Assembly (NCBI GenBank): GCA_035544675.1
Contig: DATKCA010000278.1
Location: 1 to 17,413 of the forward strand
Reading direction: 5' to 3'
DNA length: 17,413 nt
From: DATKCA01 sp035544675
Lineage (GTDB): Bacteria > Acidobacteriota > Thermoanaerobaculia > Gp7-AA8
The first letter of the stretch is position 1. Every line of letters begins with the position of its first letter. Below are positions 1 to 7,852 of this stretch, one piece after another. A program made the translations under genes and the position numbers. The notes below the pieces were generated by a model. That model ran no database searches and was not told the DNA's origin. It saw nothing but the letters and a program-made list of their open reading frames with translations.

Positions 1-3000
1 ACGGTCGTGGCCAGCGACGGGCCGATTCTTCCTGGTGTCACGATCGAGGTGAGGAACGTGGCCACGGGAACACGACGACTGGTGGTGACCAACCGAAGCG
101 GCGCGTTCACCATCACAGGACTTCCGCCGGGAACGTACGCACTCTCCGCGTCCCTGACCGGATTTGCTACGGTCTCACGTCAAATCGACGTGACCGCAGG
201 CGAGGTGGCCACTGCGGCGTTGACCCTGGCGGCGGGAATGGCTCAGGAAGAGATGACGGTCACCGGTACTCTCATTCCGCGACCGACCATCGAGGCCATG
301 AGTCCGGTCTCGACGTTAGACGTGGAGGATCTGCAACATCAGGGCACGACACGTCTGGAAGACTTCCTGACGAACCTGCCGCAGATCTTCGCAGCGCAGA
401 ACTCGACCATCTCGAACGGAGCGTCGGGCACGGCGACGGTCAGTCTGCGCGGGCTCGGCGCGAACCGCACTCTGGTGCTCATCGATGGCAAGCGCATGCC
501 CTCCGGTGACCGCTTCGCCATCTCTCCCGACATCAACTTCATACCGGCCGCGCTGGTCAAGAGGGTGGACATCCTCACCGGCGGCGCATCGACGGTCTAC
601 GGTGCGGACGCCGTGGCGGGCGTGGTGAACTTCATCCTCGACGACGATTTCGAAGGACTGAAGGCCGGCATTCTGGGCGGCGTCTACAATCACAACAACC
701 GCAGCGGTGTTGCGCGCGAGATCAACCAGCTCCGCAATTTCGATCTCCCCCAGGGGAGCGTCTGGGACGGCGGGCAGTTCGAGGCCTATGCGGCGTACGG
801 CGGACGATTCGGCGAGGGCAACCGCGGCCACGGAACGCTCTACATCGACTACCGCAAGACCGAAGCGGTCACCAAGGATCAGCGTGACTACACCAACTGC
901 TCGGTCCAGAACCCGAACGCCGCCGGTCCGCGCTGTGGCGGCTCATCGACGAACATCACCGGCCGATTCTTCACCAATACCGTCGGCGACTTCACCCTCG
1001 ACACGAGTGGCGCGGGGAACACGTTCCGGCCGTGGAATTCATCGACCGACCTGTTCAACTTCGCGACGTTCAACCACATGCAGCGGCCGGATGAGCGCTG
1101 GACCGCGGGCGGCTTCCTCGACTACAAGTGGAACGACCGGTTCGTCGGCTACGGATCGTTGATGTTCATGGACGATACCTCCGACGCGCAGATCGCTCCT
1201 TCCGGGACGTTCTTCATTCCCGACACGATCAACTGCAACAACCCCATGCTCAGCGAGCAGCAGCGCCAGCTGATCTGTTTCGATGAGGGCTACGGCATCG
1301 ACGACATGGCCTATCTGAACATCGGCAAGCGCAATGTCGAAGGAGGTGCGCGCGCCGATCTGCTCAACCATCAGGCCTACCGGATCGTAACCGGCCTGCG
1401 CGGCGCCCTGAACGATGCGTGGTCGTACGACATCTACGGCCTGCGCGGTCAGACCCGCGTACCGGAGCAATACATCAACGACCTGCACGGCGGTCGCATT
1501 CAGGACTCGCTGATCGTCGATGGTGATCCGAACGACCCCAGCACGTGGCGCTGCCGCTCCGGCAACCCCGGCTGCGTGCCCTACAACCTGTTCAAGGTCG
1601 GCGGAATCACTCAGGCCGCGCTCAACTACATCCAGATCCCGCTGCTCTCGAATACCACCCTGCTGACCGAGGTGTTTACCGCGACGACATCGGCGGATCT
1701 CAAGCGGTACGGCATCGCCTTCCCCGGTGCCGCCGAGGGTATTTCGATTGCGCTCGGTGCGACCTACAACAAGTTCGGTCTCGAGTACATCACTGACGAG
1801 AACTACCGCCTCGGCCTCGGCGCCGGTCAGGGTGGCGCGCAGCCGCCGGTGATCGGTTCATACGATGCGAAGGAGTTGTACGCCGAAACGTTCATTCCGA
1901 TCGTGCAGAACGCGCCCGGCGTTCGCGACCTCAGCATCGAGCTCGGCTACCGTATCTCCGACTACTCCACCACGGGCAATCACCCGACGTACAAGGCGCA
2001 GATGTCCTACGCGCCGAACGCCTCGTTCAAGGTTCGCGGCGGCTACAACCGCGCCACTCGCTCGCCGAACATCGTCGATCTGTTCGAGCCGCAGTCGATC
2101 GGTCTGGGCGGTAGTGAAGACCCCTGCGCCGGCCCCAACCCCAACGCCACGCAGGCTCAATGCGCCAACACCGGCGTCACGCCGGCGCTATACGGCACCA
2201 TCCGCGACAACCCGGCCGGCCAGTACAACACGCTCGAGGGTGGTAACCCGAACCTCGATGTCGAGACGGCGAATACCATCACCGCCGGTCTGGTGTTCAC
2301 GCCGGCTGCGCTTCCGAATTTCAGCCTCACGCTCGACTACTACGACATCGAGATCAAGGATCGTATCGGCACGCTCAGCGCAAACGGCATCATCAACACC
2401 TGCATCGAGACCGGCGACCCCGTTCTCTGCGCGCTCGTCAACCGCGACTCCCGCGGCAGCCTCTGGCTGACGCCGGAGGGGAACATACAGACGACCAATG
2501 TCAACGCGGGCGCGTTGCAAGCCGAGGGCATCGATCTGACCGCCGGCTATCTGCGGCCCATCGGTCGTAGCTCCCTGACGTTGAACATGATCGGCACCTA
2601 TACGCTGACCTCGTTCGTGGATAACCGTCTGTTCCAGTACGACTGCGTTGGCTACATGGGCAACGTCTGCGGTCAGCCGGCTCCGGAATGGCAGCATCTG
2701 TCGCGGATCGGCTGGCAGACCGGACCGGTGGGCCTCAACCTCGGTTGGCGCTATCTCGGTGCCGTAGACGTCGAGGCCGCCAGCGGATCGCCCGCACTGA
2801 TCGGTACGACCTCCCTCGCCGACTGGAGGGCCATGGGCAGCTTCAGTCACGAGGCCTTCAACTACTTCGACGTCTCCAGCAGCTATGACTTCGGCCCGGC
2901 GCGGTTCTCGATCGGCGTCAACAATATTTTCGATAAGGCGCCGCCGCTCGGCGCCGGGTTCAGCGACGTCGATTTCGGGCCGGGCTTCTACGGCTTCTAC

Positions 3001-3051
3001 GATGCGTACGGGCGTTACGTTCACGCCAGCATGACGTTCAACCTGAAGTAA
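1..3051 (+). CDS. TonB-dependent outer membrane receptor with carboxypeptidase-regulatory-like N-terminus (5' partial)
   Basis: Energised uptake of a bulky ligand across the outer membrane; the substrate cannot be read from sequence. The frame is open from base 1 and the GTG at base 7 is internal to a domain, so the true start is upstream. Counting from that GTG, residues 1-75 are a carboxypeptidase-regulatory-like beta domain (motif GLPPGTYALSASLTGF). A TonB-box-like EEMTVTG follows at 81-87, then a plug at about 97-215 (VSLRGLGANRTLVLIDGKR, GGASTVYGADAVAGVVNFIL), then a 22-strand-type barrel to residue 1014. The barrel motif CVPYNLFKVGGITQAALNYI is typical of one large TonB-receptor subfamily. 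At least six close cysteine pairs lie in predicted extracellular loops and probably form disulphides. The chain ends FNLK, not in the usual aromatic residue. Family assignment is secure. A terminator follows the stop. Confidence 0.95.
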   Translation, partial: TVVASDGPILPGVTIEVRNVATGTRRLVVTNRSGAFTITGLPPGTYALSASLTGFATVSRQIDVTAGEVATAALTLAAGMAQEEMTVTGTLIPRPTIEAMSPVSTLDVEDLQHQGTTRLEDFLTNLPQIFAAQNSTISNGASGTATVSLRGLGANRTLVLIDGKRMPSGDRFAISPDINFIPAALVKRVDILTGGASTVYGADAVAGVVNFILDDDFEGLKAGILGGVYNHNNRSGVAREINQLRNFDLPQGSVWDGGQFEAYAAYGGRFGEGNRGHGTLYIDYRKTEAVTKDQRDYTNCSVQNPNAAGPRCGGSSTNITGRFFTNTVGDFTLDTSGAGNTFRPWNSSTDLFNFATFNHMQRPDERWTAGGFLDYKWNDRFVGYGSLMFMDDTSDAQIAPSGTFFIPDTINCNNPMLSEQQRQLICFDEGYGIDDMAYLNIGKRNVEGGARADLLNHQAYRIVTGLRGALNDAWSYDIYGLRGQTRVPEQYINDLHGGRIQDSLIVDGDPNDPSTWRCRSGNPGCVPYNLFKVGGITQAALNYIQIPLLSNTTLLTEVFTATTSADLKRYGIAFPGAAEGISIALGATYNKFGLEYITDENYRLGLGAGQGGAQPPVIGSYDAKELYAETFIPIVQNAPGVRDLSIELGYRISDYSTTGNHPTYKAQMSYAPNASFKVRGGYNRATRSPNIVDLFEPQSIGLGGSEDPCAGPNPNATQAQCANTGVTPALYGTIRDNPAGQYNTLEGGNPNLDVETANTITAGLVFTPAALPNFSLTLDYYDIEIKDRIGTLSANGIINTCIETGDPVLCALVNRDSRGSLWLTPEGNIQTTNVNAGALQAEGIDLTAGYLRPIGRSSLTLNMIGTYTLTSFVDNRLFQYDCVGYMGNVCGQPAPEWQHLSRIGWQTGPVGLNLGWRYLGAVDVEAASGSPALIGTTSLADWRAMGSFSHEAFNYFDVSSSYDFGPARFSIGVNNIFDKAPPLGAGFSDVDFGPGFYGFYDAYGRYVHASMTFNLK

Positions 3052-3071
3052 GCGGCGAGATGGGACCTCGC

Positions 3072-3106
3072 GGAGCGGCTCTGAATTGGGCCGCTCCTTC
3101 TCGTTT
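3072..3106 (+). terminator. Intrinsic terminator after the TonB receptor gene
   Basis: GGAGCGGC (3072-3079) pairs perfectly with GCCGCTCC (3090-3097) across a 10-nt loop and is followed by the T-rich TTCTCGTTT. It begins 20 nt after the receptor stop. It also lies immediately next to the stop of the convergent TPR gene on the minus strand, but the T-tract points to plus-strand use. Confidence 0.75.
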
Positions 3107-4164
3107 CAGCGAGCTTGCTTGGACTGGCCGCGTCCCGAGGGCGGCAACCGGCGAATCCACTGCGCGGCTCTGCGTCGATCGCCCTTTTCGAGATAAGTGC
3201 GAGCGAGCAGCAGATAAAAGCGCTCGTCTCGCTTGCCCGTCCTGATGGCGTATTGCAGATGACTGATCGCCTTGTCGTATTGCTGCGCTGCAAATGCACG
3301 ACCGGCCAGTTCGTAGCGGTAATACGGGTTGCGGTTGCGGTGCCGAATGACTTTTGCGTGATACGCCACCGCGCGCCGTCGATCACCCATCGACTGATAC
3401 AGCCGCTCGAGATTGCTCATGGCCACGAGATCGCCCTGGTTCGTGCGCAACGCCTGCAGGTATGCCGCTTCCGCGCCCGCGACATCGCCGGCGCGCAGAT
3501 GAAGTGTTCCGAGGTTCGTCCAGGCCGGCGTGTAATGACGATCTCCGCTCCCGATCGCGGTCTCGAACGCCGCCAATGCCGATGGACGGTCCCCCGCCTG
3601 CATACGCTCCACGCCGAGATTGTTGTAAAAGTGAGCGAGGCCGCGGCGGTCGGAGATCGTTCGCATGTCGTAGTTCGCGCGGAATTCGGCCATGTTGAAG
3701 TCGACGACGCGTTTCCCCCTCAGACCGAGATCGACACGGACGTTGATGTGCTGGTTGAGGACGAACGTGTTCGCATCGAGCGTCCACTGGGGCGGGATCT
3801 CCACTTCCTGATACTGCACTTCGAGCCCGACATCGCGCGCCATGGCGATGAACATCGTCGAGAAGGAAAGGCAGTTGCCGCGCCTGTCCGCGAACGTATC
3901 GGAAGCGGTGCGCGTCCGAGGCTCGTACATCACGCCGAAGCTCTTCGAGTTGATGATGGCGCCGATCAGTTGATGCAGCTTCTGCTCAGCGTTCGCTCTT
4001 CGATCGACGTGAGCTTCGACAAAGTGCTTCATCGGAACGCTCAACGCCAATACGTCGGTTTCGGCGGGAATGCTCGTGAGACCGTCACCGACCGCCGCTC
4101 CATCTGGGCTCGCAAAGCCAATGAGCGCGAGGGCGAGAGCGGCAAAGGTCGGGCGGCGTCTCAT
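3106..4164 (-). CDS. Exported transglutaminase-like / TPR protein
   Basis: Predicted periplasmic or membrane-attached protein of 352 aa. Residues 1-25 form a signal peptide (MRRRPTFAALALALIGFASP). Residues about 45-165 look like a transglutaminase/cysteine-protease-like fold with a plausible Cys98 (RRGNCLSFSTMF), His139 (LNQHINVRV), Asp155 (VVDFNM) triad. Residues 175-345 are about five TPR units (for example FYNNLGVERMQAGDRPSALAAFE). I chose the ATG at 4164 over an upstream GTG at 4182 because the ATG gives a normal signal peptide; no Shine-Dalgarno is clear for either. It is divergent from the TPR gene at 4254 and convergent with the TonB receptor. Proteins with this domain order are common in Acidobacteriota and Proteobacteria, but the substrate is unknown. 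Enzymatic activity is inferred only from the apparent triad. Confidence 0.85.
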   Translation of the reverse strand: MRRRPTFAALALALIGFASPDGAAVGDGLTSIPAETDVLALSVPMKHFVEAHVDRRANAEQKLHQLIGAIINSKSFGVMYEPRTRTASDTFADRRGNCLSFSTMFIAMARDVGLEVQYQEVEIPPQWTLDANTFVLNQHINVRVDLGLRGKRVVDFNMAEFRANYDMRTISDRRGLAHFYNNLGVERMQAGDRPSALAAFETAIGSGDRHYTPAWTNLGTLHLRAGDVAGAEAAYLQALRTNQGDLVAMSNLERLYQSMGDRRRAVAYHAKVIRHRNRNPYYRYELAGRAFAAQQYDKAISHLQYAIRTGKRDERFYLLLARTYLEKGDRRRAAQWIRRLPPSGRGQSKQAR

Positions 4165-4237
4165 GTCACAGCGTGTCGGCACTGGCCCCGACGGAATTCT
4201 AACGTGCCGCCGCGGTATTCACCGTTTTTACCAACTC

Positions 4238-4245
4238 AGGAGAGG
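4238..4245 (+). promoter_or_regulatory. Ribosome binding site of the carboxypeptidase-regulatory/TPR gene
   Basis: AGGAGAGG lies 8 nt before the ATG at 4254. It is one of the few strong Shine-Dalgarno sequences in the window and fixes that start. Confidence 0.8.
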
Positions 4246-4253
4246 TCACGATC

Positions 4254-5513
4254 ATGTCGAGGCTCCGCAACATCACGACCGTTTTCTTTCTGCTTCTGGT
4301 CATTCCGTCGCTCGCCTTTGCAGCGAAAGGACGGCTCATCGGCAAAGTCGTCGGGCCCGACGGCAAGCCGCTGGAAGGCGTAACCGTAACGGTGACTTCG
4401 CCGGACATCGCCAGTTTCAAGGAGGTCGAAACGACCGATCGAAAAGGCGTGTTCGTCGTCGATTTCCGGAAAATCGACGTGACCTATCACTACCGCTTCG
4501 ACAAGACCGGGTACCAGTCGCTCGAGGCGCAGCAACTGTGGGAAAAAGAAGGGTCGCAGATGTACGACTGGACGATGCCAGTCGCAGAAGTCGATGTGAC
4601 CGCGGTGGATACTGCAGTCGCTCCCGTTTCGACTTCCGCACCGGCCGTCGAGGCATTCAACGAAGCGCTGATCGCGTTTCGCGCGCGAAACTACGCAGCC
4701 GCCGAGCCGCTGCTTCGGGCGGCCGTCGAACACGACCCAAACCTGCGGCAGGGGTGGGAAGCGCTTGCGGTGTCGCAATTCGAACTGGGGCAACACCAGG
4801 CCGCCGCCGCGTCGGCGGAGAAGGCGATCGCCCTCGGATCGACCGAGCCGACCGTCTATCAGGCTAGATGGCAGGCGTACCGAAATTTGAATGACGTGGC
4901 CAAGACCGCAGAAGCGTTGCAGGATCTCGAGAAGATCGGCCGTCGCTCCGAAGAGGCGAAGCGCATTCACAATGAAGCGGTGGCGCTGGGCCGGGCAGGA
5001 AACCACGAGGCCGCGTTCGCGAAGTTTCAGGAAGCGCTGACCGTCGATCCGAATCTGCAGCCGGCGCTACTCGGTCTCGCCACGGCCGGCTCGAAGATCG
5101 GCCGCAACGAAGAAGCAGCGAAGGCTGCCGAAGCGATTCTCGCTGGAGACCCCAACGACGAGGCGGCGGCGCGAATCCGCTTCAACGCCGTTCTTGCGCT
5201 CGGGGACAAGAAGAGGATCGCCGATGCGCTGATGGGCATCGCTCGCTACGAACCGATCGCCGCGCGCGACGGCATCTTGCGTCTCGCATTCGAAGCATAC
5301 GACGCCAGTGACAATGCGACCGCTGCGGACCACTTCAGGAAAGTCATCCAGATCGATCCGAAGTATCCGCAGGCCTACTACTACCTCGGCGTGATCAGCG
5401 CATCGCAGGGCGCGACCGGCGAGGCGCGCCGCCACATCGAACGTTTCCTGCAGCTCGCACCGAACGATCCGGAAGCGAAGTCCGCACGCGACATGCTGCA
5501 GTACCTGAAGTAG
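4254..5513 (+). CDS. Exported carboxypeptidase-regulatory-like / TPR repeat protein
   Basis: 419-aa secreted protein, probably a periplasmic scaffold. Residues 1-23 are a classic signal peptide ending SLAFA with cleavage before Ala24. Residues 25-105 form a carboxypeptidase-regulatory-like beta sandwich (GRLIGKVVGPDGKPLEGVTV). Residues 106-140 are an Ala/Val-rich linker, and 141-417 hold about eight TPR helical pairs, the last ending FLQLAPNDPEAKSARDMLQYLK. The ATG is fixed by AGGAGAGG 8 nt upstream. It is divergent from the transglutaminase/TPR gene with about 90 bp between the two starts, so they may share a control region, though I see no convincing promoter there. The same N-terminal domain class begins the TonB receptor of this window. 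No enzymatic motif is visible; the binding partner is unknown. Confidence 0.9.
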   Translation: MSRLRNITTVFFLLLVIPSLAFAAKGRLIGKVVGPDGKPLEGVTVTVTSPDIASFKEVETTDRKGVFVVDFRKIDVTYHYRFDKTGYQSLEAQQLWEKEGSQMYDWTMPVAEVDVTAVDTAVAPVSTSAPAVEAFNEALIAFRARNYAAAEPLLRAAVEHDPNLRQGWEALAVSQFELGQHQAAAASAEKAIALGSTEPTVYQARWQAYRNLNDVAKTAEALQDLEKIGRRSEEAKRIHNEAVALGRAGNHEAAFAKFQEALTVDPNLQPALLGLATAGSKIGRNEEAAKAAEAILAGDPNDEAAARIRFNAVLALGDKKRIADALMGIARYEPIAARDGILRLAFEAYDASDNATAADHFRKVIQIDPKYPQAYYYLGVISASQGATGEARRHIERFLQLAPNDPEAKSARDMLQYLK

Positions 5514-5526
5514 GCGGCGAGCGCTG

Positions 5527-5931
5527 TTGAGGCGCGGGTGGCCCCACCCGCGCGTCGCGTGCGTCACGCACAGAGAGCCGCCGGCTCGACGGCGCCCGGT
5601 GAGGCCGCGGGGCGCGCCAACAGTCAACCTGGTGGCCAGCCTCGGTGAGCGCGAGACGCCGGTTAAGATCGTCGGACTCGAACTGTTCCCGGCCGATCCA
5701 CAGGCGTACAAGAACCTCATTCTCCTGCTGGCCCTGGATGGGCGGAACGATGCGGCGACACAGCTGATCTTCGATCTGGAGAAGGCGGCGCCGTTGCCGC
5801 CGTCATACCTGGCCATCGCCGAGGCGCTCAGGACGATCGGCGACCAGCGAGGGGCGCGCTTCTGGGCTTCGCGAGGGCTTCGTCGGTTTCCTTCGGACAA
5901 GGCGCTGCGGACGTTTGCGCCGTCTCTGTGA
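5527..5931 (+). pseudogene. TPR-like fragment between palindromic repeats, possible gene remnant
   Basis: The open frame (134 codons, nominal TTG start) has two unlike halves. The first about 26 codons run through the three-hairpin repeat at 5532-5590 and are Pro/Arg-rich nonsense. From about 5625 onwards the translation is convincing helical repeat protein (LELFPADPQAYKNLILLLAL, RGARFWASRGLRRFPSDKAL), like the C-terminal two TPR units of a larger protein. The final codons and stop (TCT CTG TGA) lie in the start of the CACAGAG-type repeat. So repeat DNA flanks the fragment on both sides and appears to supply both the apparent start region and the stop. It could be a decayed tail of a TPR gene or a genuine small protein starting near GTG 5632. 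No Shine-Dalgarno is evident for any start. Confidence 0.45.
5532..5590. repeat. Three-hairpin palindromic element
   Basis: Three consecutive inverted repeats lie in 56 bp. GCGCGGGTG (5532-5540) pairs with CACCCGCGC (5545-5553). GTGCGT (5559-5564) pairs with ACGCAC (5566-5571). GAGCCG (5575-5580) pairs with CGGCTC (5582-5587). It starts 18 bp after the stop of the TPR gene. There is no T-tract, so it is not a standard terminator. It resembles REP/BIME-type composite repeats; it occurs only once in this window. Confidence 0.65.
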
Positions 5932-5933
5932 GT

Positions 5934-5994
5934 CTCTGTGTTCTCTGCGACTCTGTGGTTTGCTTTCAACCACAGAGTCACAGAGAACACAGAG
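5934..5994. repeat. 27-bp inverted repeat of CACAGAG iterons
   Basis: The left arm (5934-5960) and right arm (5968-5994) are reverse complements with a single G/T-type mismatch, around a 7-nt loop. The right arm is three direct CACAGAG units (5971, 5979, 5988) separated by 1 and 2 bases. It separates the TPR fragment from RNase III. The reading frame entering it gives a spurious N-terminal extension to RNase III. Confidence 0.9.
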
Positions 5995-6029
5995 CAGCAC
6001 GGAGGACTGCTAGACTTAAACTCAAACGC

Positions 6030-6722
6030 GTGGATCTACCCGACTTCGAGAGGCGCATCGGATACACGTTCAAGCGACGTGACCTCCTCACACGCGCCAT
6101 CACGCACAAGTCGTACTCCCACGAAGCCCGCCACGACCAGGTGCGCCACAACGAGACCTTCGAGTTCCTCGGCGACTCGGTCCTGGGGTTCGTCATCGGC
6201 GATCTCCTGTTCCGCCATTTTTCGGAGCTGGACGAAGGCGCGCTGTCGAAGATGAAGGCCTACCTGGTCAGCGCGACGAGCCTGGCCGAGAAGGCGCGGC
6301 TCTTCGGCATGGGCGAGGTGATGATGCTCGGAGTGGGCGAGGAGAAGACCGGCGGGCGGAAGAAAGACTCTCTCTTGGCCAACCTCTTCGAGGCCATGAT
6401 CGCCGCGGTTTACATCGACGGCGGGATCGAGCCGGCGCGACAGCTCATCGAGGCCACGTTCGCGCCGGACATCCAGTCCATCAATCACGAGGACCTGCTG
6501 TTCCAGGACTTCAAGACGGCGCTGCAGGAACTGGCGCAGGGGAAGGGGCTGCCGCTGCCGGACTACAGCGTCGTGGATGAGGTCGGTCCCGATCATGACA
6601 AGACGTTCATCGTCGAGGTGAAGGTGGGGAGCCTGGTGACGCGCGGAGAAGGGTCGTCGAAGAAAGAGGCGCAGCAGCAGGCGGCAAAGCATGCATTACG
6701 CGAGTCTCCCTCGAAGGATTAG
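6030..6722 (+). CDS. rnc: Ribonuclease III
   Basis: Double-strand-specific endoribonuclease of rRNA and mRNA processing, cytoplasmic homodimer. The 230-aa product has the RNase III catalytic domain at 1-150 with signature NETFEFLGDS (41-50). Glu42, Glu45 and Asp49 are present, as is the second acidic cluster in LLANLFEAMIAAVYIDGG with Glu121. The position equivalent to E. coli Asp114 appears to be Asn118, a substitution seen in other bacterial homologues. The C-terminal dsRNA-binding domain spans 157-226 (KEAQQQAAKHAL). The frame is open back to 5928, but that part translates repeat DNA. I chose the GTG at 6030 because homology begins there. A GGAGGA sits at 6001-6006, too far away to serve it, and a weak TAGACT -10-like hexamer at 6011 would give a very short leader. 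Its 3' end overlaps the next gene by 32 bp. Confidence 0.95.
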   Translation: MDLPDFERRIGYTFKRRDLLTRAITHKSYSHEARHDQVRHNETFEFLGDSVLGFVIGDLLFRHFSELDEGALSKMKAYLVSATSLAEKARLFGMGEVMMLGVGEEKTGGRKKDSLLANLFEAMIAAVYIDGGIEPARQLIEATFAPDIQSINHEDLLFQDFKTALQELAQGKGLPLPDYSVVDEVGPDHDKTFIVEVKVGSLVTRGEGSSKKEAQQQAAKHALRESPSKD

Positions 6723-7848
6723 CCGCACGGTCGTGGCCGGCGTGCTGCTGGCCACGATGGTGCTCCCGCTCGCGCATTCGCAGAGCGGTGGCAACGCCGA
6801 CCTCGATCGCGTCCGCGGCGAGATCATCAAGCTGCGCAAACGTCTGGAAAACGTCCGCAAGCAGGCCCGGACGGCGGAGCAGGAAGTCGAAGCGTCCGAC
6901 CTCGAGCTCGGCATCCGCACGCACGAGCTGGACGTGGCGCTGCAGCTCCAGGCGGATGTCGATCGCCAGCGCGCCGGCGTGGAGGCTGAAGTCGCCCTGC
7001 TCCTGCCGCGCATCGCCCGGCAGAAGGAGTACCTGGCCGGGCGCCTCGTGGCGCTCTACCGGCTGGGATCGCTCAGCTACGTGAGGCTGCTCTTGTCGCT
7101 GGAAGATCAGCGCGACCCTTCGGCGGCGCTGTCCATGCTCAGCTTCCTCGTCTCGCACGACGCGCGTGTCATCGACCGGTTCCAGGAGGCGCGGGAGTAC
7201 CTGCGCATCCGGGAGCTTCAGCTGATCGAGCGCAAGCGCGAGCTCGTGGCGGCGACGCAGATCGTGGAGGAGCGGCGCCGGGCCGTGGCCGCGGCCAAGG
7301 CCGAGAACGAGCGGCTGCTGGCGCGCCTGCGGCGCGAAGAGAGCGGGTCGGAGGCCCAGCTGGCGGAGCTGGAGGAAAAGGCCCGCCGGCTGGAGCGGCT
7401 CGTCGATCTCCTGGCGAAACAAAGCGAAGGCGTAATCGCGGCCACCGGTATCACCGGCTTCAAGGGCGCCCTGGCCTGGCCGGTGGAGGGGAAGGTCCTG
7501 GAGGCCTTCGGACGGCAGCGTAACCCGAAGTTTGCAACTTATACGATGAACAACGGCCTCAAAATCGCCGCCACGGCCCGCGCTCCCGTCCGCTCCATCT
7601 TTCAGGGAACAGTTCTGTTTTCGCAGTGGTTCAAGGGATACGGAAACCTGATCATTCTCGACCACGGCAATCGCGTCTTCTCGCTGTACGGCAACGTCAT
7701 CGGCCCCGCGGTCACACCGGGCGAGCGCGTGGCCACTGGTCAGGCCATTGCAGGAGTCGGCGAGAGCGAGGACGCCGAGTCCGCGTATCTCTATTTCGAG
7801 ATCCGGCACGACAATCGTCCGGAAGATCCGGCAGAATGGCTGCGGTGA
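6691..7848 (+). CDS. EnvC-like murein hydrolase activator with degenerate LytM (M23) domain
   Basis: Periplasmic coiled-coil protein of 385 aa that by family knowledge activates cell-wall amidases at the septum rather than cutting peptidoglycan itself. Residues 1-30 are a signal peptide (RRISRTVVAGVLLATMVLPLAHS). Residues 36-115 and 165-248 are long charged coiled coils. Residues 255-385 are a LytM/M23 domain. All expected zinc ligands are replaced: the HxGxDI site reads NNGLKI (287-292), the YxHL site reads YGNV (333-336), and the HLHFE site reads YLYFE (366-370). E. coli EnvC has the same LYFEIR ending. The start overlaps rnc by 32 bp, suggesting coupling; a weak AGGCGG lies 6 nt upstream. 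The S41 protease gene follows after 4 bp. An EnvC-Ctp pairing is widespread in Gram-negatives. Confidence 0.92.
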   Translation: MHYASLPRRISRTVVAGVLLATMVLPLAHSQSGGNADLDRVRGEIIKLRKRLENVRKQARTAEQEVEASDLELGIRTHELDVALQLQADVDRQRAGVEAEVALLLPRIARQKEYLAGRLVALYRLGSLSYVRLLLSLEDQRDPSAALSMLSFLVSHDARVIDRFQEAREYLRIRELQLIERKRELVAATQIVEERRRAVAAAKAENERLLARLRREESGSEAQLAELEEKARRLERLVDLLAKQSEGVIAATGITGFKGALAWPVEGKVLEAFGRQRNPKFATYTMNNGLKIAATARAPVRSIFQGTVLFSQWFKGYGNLIILDHGNRVFSLYGNVIGPAVTPGERVATGQAIAGVGESEDAESAYLYFEIRHDNRPEDPAEWLR

Positions 7849-7852
7849 GCTC

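Noticed and set aside
3115..4383. Plus-strand open frame of 422 codons across the transglutaminase/TPR gene
   Set aside because: It is antisense to a gene with a signal peptide, catalytic motifs and TPRs. Its translation is Arg/Val-rich with no domain, typical of a GC-rich shadow.
5532..5590. Intrinsic terminator of the TPR gene
   Set aside because: The hairpins are good but no T-tract follows in either direction, so it is listed as a repeat element instead.
5928..6029. N-terminal extension of RNase III (MSLCVLCDSVV...)
   Set aside because: These codons translate the CACAGAG inverted repeat; RNase III homology starts at the GTG at 6030.
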